A stretch of 64,000 bases of DNA, taken from Eonycteris spelaea. Lineage: Eukaryota > Chordata > Mammalia > Chiroptera > Pteropodidae. The stretch lies in NCBI GenBank assembly GCA_003508835.1, contig PUFA01000171.1, positions 2,794,501 through 2,858,500 of the forward strand. The letters are read 5' to 3'. A program made the translations under genes and the position numbers. Below the pieces are notes generated by a model that was not told the DNA's origin, did not search any database, and saw only the letters and a program-made list of their open reading frames with translations. Of the stretch, positions 59,651 through 64,000 are shown in pieces (positions within the stretch are counted from its first letter, which is position 1; each line of letters starts with the position of its first letter).

Positions 59651-62600
59651 AGGATATGACCAACATACTTTCTTAATCTTTGACTATAAGTTATGTGATA
59701 AACAAAGTTATTGAAACATCTGGTCAAAGCCTATGCCTGTATCTCTAGAGTCTGTGATCTAATGCCTAAACATGTTTACTGTTAACTGCCAGTTTCATAA
59801 CAGACACATGTTCTTAGTGCTTTTTCTTGTCAGCTTTAGATCCTATACACGAGGAAAAATACCACTATAATTCCTGTCCACTGCCTTTTGTCTGCCTCAG
59901 TGACATACAATGAAATTTTGCTTTGTTTGCAAAATATAGGCACAATTTTTTAGTATGACAGGGCCAGTAAAAGAGTAGCACAAGGGTAGTCAATTCTCCG
60001 TCCCTACCCAATCTGAAAGACTATTTGGGACCATTAAGAGGAGGTTCAATGTCAAGTTGAGGAGGCTCTGTGTTATAACATCTCTGGACAGAAGCATGTT
60101 ATTTGGAACCCAAGGGACATTGTCTTATGAAGTGGACAGAGAATTTGGGAGAAGGCCATTACTTTAACTGCTCTGCAGATGATAGTAAACCTCCAAGATT
60201 GTGAATGCTTAGGATGACAGAGCATCCTCACAGAAGGCCCTTGCAGGACAGCAGTGATGTATTTTGACAAGGAAGCTAGAGCAAAAATTGCTAAGAGTCT
60301 TGTTGCATGTCTCCCTAAAACCAGTAGGATGCTCTTTGAGAGTGTGGGACAGAAGTCCAGTAGACAAGCAAGTCAAAGTTGTAGAAGTGCGATATCAGTA
60401 CTGTAAACATGGCTACATTTATATCCAAAGGCTGTGGCTTTCACACTTTTATGCTGCTGTCTTTGTGGGTCATGAACAAAGAAAAGCTTATTCAATTTCC
60501 CTCCACAGTTTAATTCTATTTAGGGTCCATGGGTGAACTAAATCGCTGTCATTGCTCTCTTCTTGCCTTCAAATGAGCAAACATTAGAAAGTCTATTATA
60601 TGCCAGCCATTATGCAATATGCGCAAAAGAGACATGCTCTATGCCCTGTGAAAGTCAGCCAAAAATTTGGTACTTTTACTGCATGCACTCAAGTTTCTAA
60701 GCACAACATATTCTGGCCCAGAGTTGAAAAGCACAAACTTGGATTACTTTTACTCAGGATACCTCAGGGTGGTTCAAATATTGTGGTACAATGTGCTTTT
60801 TTAATTATAAAGCATAAGTGGTCTTAGTAGAGAATTCAAAAGCAGCAGATGCCCATACTAAATTAAGTAAACAGAAATTAGAGAATCATGTCTGCAGATC
60901 TCTCTGCCTCTAAGATATGCAAAAGGCTTTCTTTTGTTGGCAGAAAAAAAATGGGGTAGGAGATGCTGATAAATGTTTTAAAGCCAGCTTTCTGGCTTAT
61001 GGCATTTGCCTGTTTCCATGATGTAAAGACTCCCACCATGGCCACATGGGAGATACCCAAGTGGTATCACCAAATGTGGAGTTGAGGGTTGGTGAGCACT
61101 GTTGGAGCTCATGGATACCAGCACACCACAGGGCATGCCGAGCTGCCTGTCAGCAGAGCCAGAGCAGGCTGTCCCTAGGATTAGTGACATGAAATGTTTA
61201 TTCTGTGCCCTGATATTCATCTTAGCAGAGGCATGGGCAAGCTTCCCTACTTGCTGTAAGTGGATGGCCTGAGGGAGTTTTTGAGCATCGCTACTGCCCC
61301 CAGCTCTAATGACAAAGCTAGCAAAATGGATGGTTTTGATTCCAGTATCAGTAAAATTCCTGACCAGCCCACTGGCTCAAAAATTTTACTGTTGTCCCTG
61401 TTTGTAGAAGACAAATTGAATCCAATGACTGTGCTCTCTAGACAAGTGGTGCTATGGCCTTTGCCCTGGGCTCTGCAGACAGGTTTCCAGGGCTGAGGGA
61501 AAACCTGGATCTCTGTGGACCTAAAGTTAGTTGTCTGACAGCTCACCCTTCCCCTTCTCTTTATAACTCACTCTGATAGGCTCTCAAGATGCTCATATTT
61601 AGCCCTCCAGATATAAAATCCAGCACTCTTACCATTAAGCTGAGCCCCCAAGCACCTGCATTCCAGCAAGTATTGCCAGGAGATAGATGTCACTTCTTAA
61701 GGAAAAGTAGCTTTGCCTGCTATGACACGGGGTTCGGTATGAATTCCACATCATGCAGGAGCAATGCTGGTCTTTGCTGGTACTCAGAGAATGGCACTGT
61801 CTTTCTTTATCTCCTCACCCAGCCCAGTCTCTGGGTTCAGTCCCTGATAACTGTTAGATCCCTGTCCTCTCACTTCTAAGCAGCAACCTGTCTTGTTCCC
61901 ACCTCTGGGATAGCACTGGTCCTCCCATGCCCTCAACTGATGGAAGACAGGTTTTTTTTTTTTTTCCAGCTGGTAATACCACCGTGACATGCATTGCTTT
62001 GTGCAAGAACACCCTTTGTCTTCAAACATGCCAAGGTTTTCACTAGAATCAGGAAATCTAGATTTGAAAGCTCATTGTTCTTGAACTGACAACTTACGCT
62101 CTGAGTTCCAGATATTCTTATTTATAAAAAGATGATTAAACTTGTCTACACAGGTATGACATAAGACACTAACATTTGTGAAAGTGCTTCATAAAATATG
62201 AAATGATTTTGAGATTTAAGATGTTTTACTATCACTTCATTGCTCCAGTTACACATTTCCATTAATGTAATTCCTGAGGTCAACTTCCTCAAAGTCACAT
62301 GAATTTATCAGCTTGATTTTGAATGGCTGTGTCTCAAGGGAATGTCCACTCATTGTCCATTGTGATAACATCAGTGACAAATCTCCAACTTTGGTACAAC
62401 CCCCAACAAAGGGCATGTACGGGATGTGATATGAGGCAATGGCGTTTGCTCCTTCTTACTGTAAATGGAGGTGATTTTCCCTGCTCTTTCAAGCCTCATT
62501 GGTCTTAAATATTTAATTTGTCTTAGAACAAGTTGTTTTTTTTTTTTTAAATCAACAAGTGATTCATAACAGCACATAATCAGGGAAATGGAGCAAGCTT

Positions 62601-63285
62601 TCAGTTTCTAATAATCTTTTCTGGTCGAGAATTTCTTATCTGTTGGTTTGGGAGAATAAAGGCAGTTAAGAGTTGCCTGAGACCCACCAAAATCCAAGGG
62701 AATGATAAAAGGACTGAGTTGTCTGGAGAGAGGAAAGAAAGATTTAAGGTAAAATCACAACTCTGCTCACATGTATGTAAGTTATATGTACATTGTACAC
62801 TTTAAACTTACACAACCTCTCTGAATTATTCCATCTTTAAAGTGAAGGTAATCATATTCTAATGTACATTAGCTGCCCAGCATTCAAAATTTCTTATTTT
62901 GGAGAAATTTCCTATTGTGTAAGTCTTGGAGGACAGTAAGGTCTCATTTCCACTATGGAATCTGAAAAGGCCTGTGGTAGTCAGGCCATAAGAGCCAGGA
63001 TGGCAACTTTAGTGTTCTCACCAAAACTTTAAATCTCGAATGATTCATAGTCTGTGTTTTTAGTGAATTGCCTGTGGGCATGGTCTGGGCATCTTTCCTG
63101 CTGCTCAGTTTCCCATGGCTTCCCCCTGGTCGTGCAGCCTTTCTTCGGATTCCATGGACTGTCCAATGTTCTTCCAATGATTTCTTTAAGTGGCCAGAAT
63201 TATTTTTGTTGCTATTGTTTGTTTGCTTGTCACTGACAACCCAGAATTCTATGTAGACATTTGCTATTCTCTTTTTACAGATCTT
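59651..63285. other. Non-coding DNA, nothing certain recognised
   Basis: No gene or RNA could be assigned. T-rich runs occur at 61951-61966 and 62536-62549. A short MIR-like piece may lie at 62815-62860. Frames near 61247-61546 and 62953-63297 have no recognisable domain. Confidence 0.4.
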
Positions 63286-63289
63286 CAGT

Positions 63290-63452
63290 GTTCCCACCAG
63301 AAAAAGAAATAAGGATTATGTGATATGATGGAGATGTTAGCTAATGCTACAGTGGTAATCATTTTGCAATCTAAGTGTATCAAATCAACACATTGTACAT
63401 TTTAACTTATACATTGTTATATATCAACTATATCTCAATTTATAAAAGCTCC
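63290..63452 (+). mobile_element. L1 3' end fragment
   Basis: 'gtgatatgatggagatgtta', 'gcaatctaagtgtatcaaat', 'aacacattgtacattttaac' and 'tatcaactatatctcaattt' are the plus-strand terminus of an L1MA/MB-type element. Confidence 0.85.
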
Positions 63453-64000
63453 CCAGGTGATATTGATTTTTTCTAAAGTTTGAAAACCATTATAATATGG
63501 TGACATCAGACATAAATAGTATGAGTGTATATACATAGTACATAGTATGAGACAGGTAGCATTTCTTATGTATAAACTTTATATGGCATGAAATGCTTTT
63601 AACATATTTTTTCCAATTACAAAATAAAAATATTGTTCCTGTTCTGGAGCTTGGAGAATAAAACTACACATGTGCTAAGCCCCCTGAATTTATAATGCTA
63701 TTATATTAATCTTACCTCTTAGAATTTGTGTGTGGCATCTCTACAGGAGAGAAATAATTCATGAACTACTGTTATGCCAACAGAAATTATCTTGGCTATT
63801 TGGTTTTAAAACCCAGGTACAGAAAAGGAAGGAATTACAATGTGTTTTGTGTCCATAGAGAATACATTCTTTAGGTCTTTTTAGAGGTAAGTTTATGATC
63901 AACATTTTGATAAAGTTACTTTACTAAATCATTGTGCCATGTGTAATTCTACTTAAAATAATTAATTTTTTTAAAAGGAATAATACTTGTATTGCTGAAA
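63453..64000. other. Non-coding DNA, nothing recognised
   Basis: A/T-rich sequence to the window edge without assignable features. Confidence 0.5.

Noticed and set aside
61605..61665. tRNA-like sequence on the minus strand (ggtaagagtgctgg)
   Set aside because: The anticodon and acceptor stems do not pair, so neither a tRNA nor a tRNA-derived SINE can be supported.
1..64000. CRISPR arrays, operons, ribosome binding sites, phage or plasmid functions
   Set aside because: The window is mammalian nuclear DNA; no regularly spaced repeats or prokaryotic gene structure were seen.

Overview
This is a vertebrate, mammalian nuclear window. It is AT-rich, intron-bearing and dominated by interspersed repeats: L1, L2, MIR, ERVL/MaLR LTRs, hAT and Tigger fossils. 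Two features point to a bat. Several truncated L1 3' ends share one tail (at 7.0, 12.0 and 44.8 kb) that I associate with Chiroptera. A SINE at 31.76-31.99 kb has a head that is clearly derived from 5S rRNA, an architecture known from fruit bats (Pteropodidae). I therefore read the window as most likely pteropodid; this is an inference from repeats, not a database match.

Only one functional protein gene is supported: CXCL13, the B-cell-attracting CXC chemokine. It lies on the minus strand and has four coding exons (48060-48123, 46387-46525, 43878-43958, 43538-43592) with consensus GT/AG junctions. These join into an uninterrupted 112-codon frame with a signal peptide, the CXC motif and four cysteines. 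A TATA-like element lies just upstream. An AATAAA signal about 0.78 kb after the stop fits a long 3' UTR. It is longer than human CXCL13 because of two extra residues between cysteines 2 and 3, and its C-terminal tail is very different.

Layout: 1-8.5 kb is non-coding with old MIR, L2 and hAT pieces. At 8.54-16.0 kb is an almost complete L1 on the minus strand, interrupted by a younger L1 3' fragment, a poly(A)-only insertion and a COX6B1 processed pseudogene. From 16-23 kb there is mostly unassigned non-coding DNA with MIR and L2. At 23.2-30.2 kb is a decayed ERVL-like provirus on the minus strand, itself invaded by a MaLR LTR that carries further insertions, including a Tigger element. From 30-42.7 kb come the 5S-derived SINE, MER5A copies, L1 pieces and LTRs. 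CXCL13 occupies 42.7-48.2 kb. From 48-54 kb is the CXCL13 upstream region with an LTR-like block, MIR, MER5A, L1 and a second hAT copy. At 54.24-57.29 kb is a half-L1 (HAL1-like) element: an L1 3' end joined straight to ORF1 and a 5' UTR with no ORF2, sitting inside an L2. From 57.5-64 kb there is non-coding DNA with one LTR-like block and an L1 3' end.

Most boundaries of old repeats are approximate because they were read by eye. The exon boundaries and target-site duplications were checked base by base.
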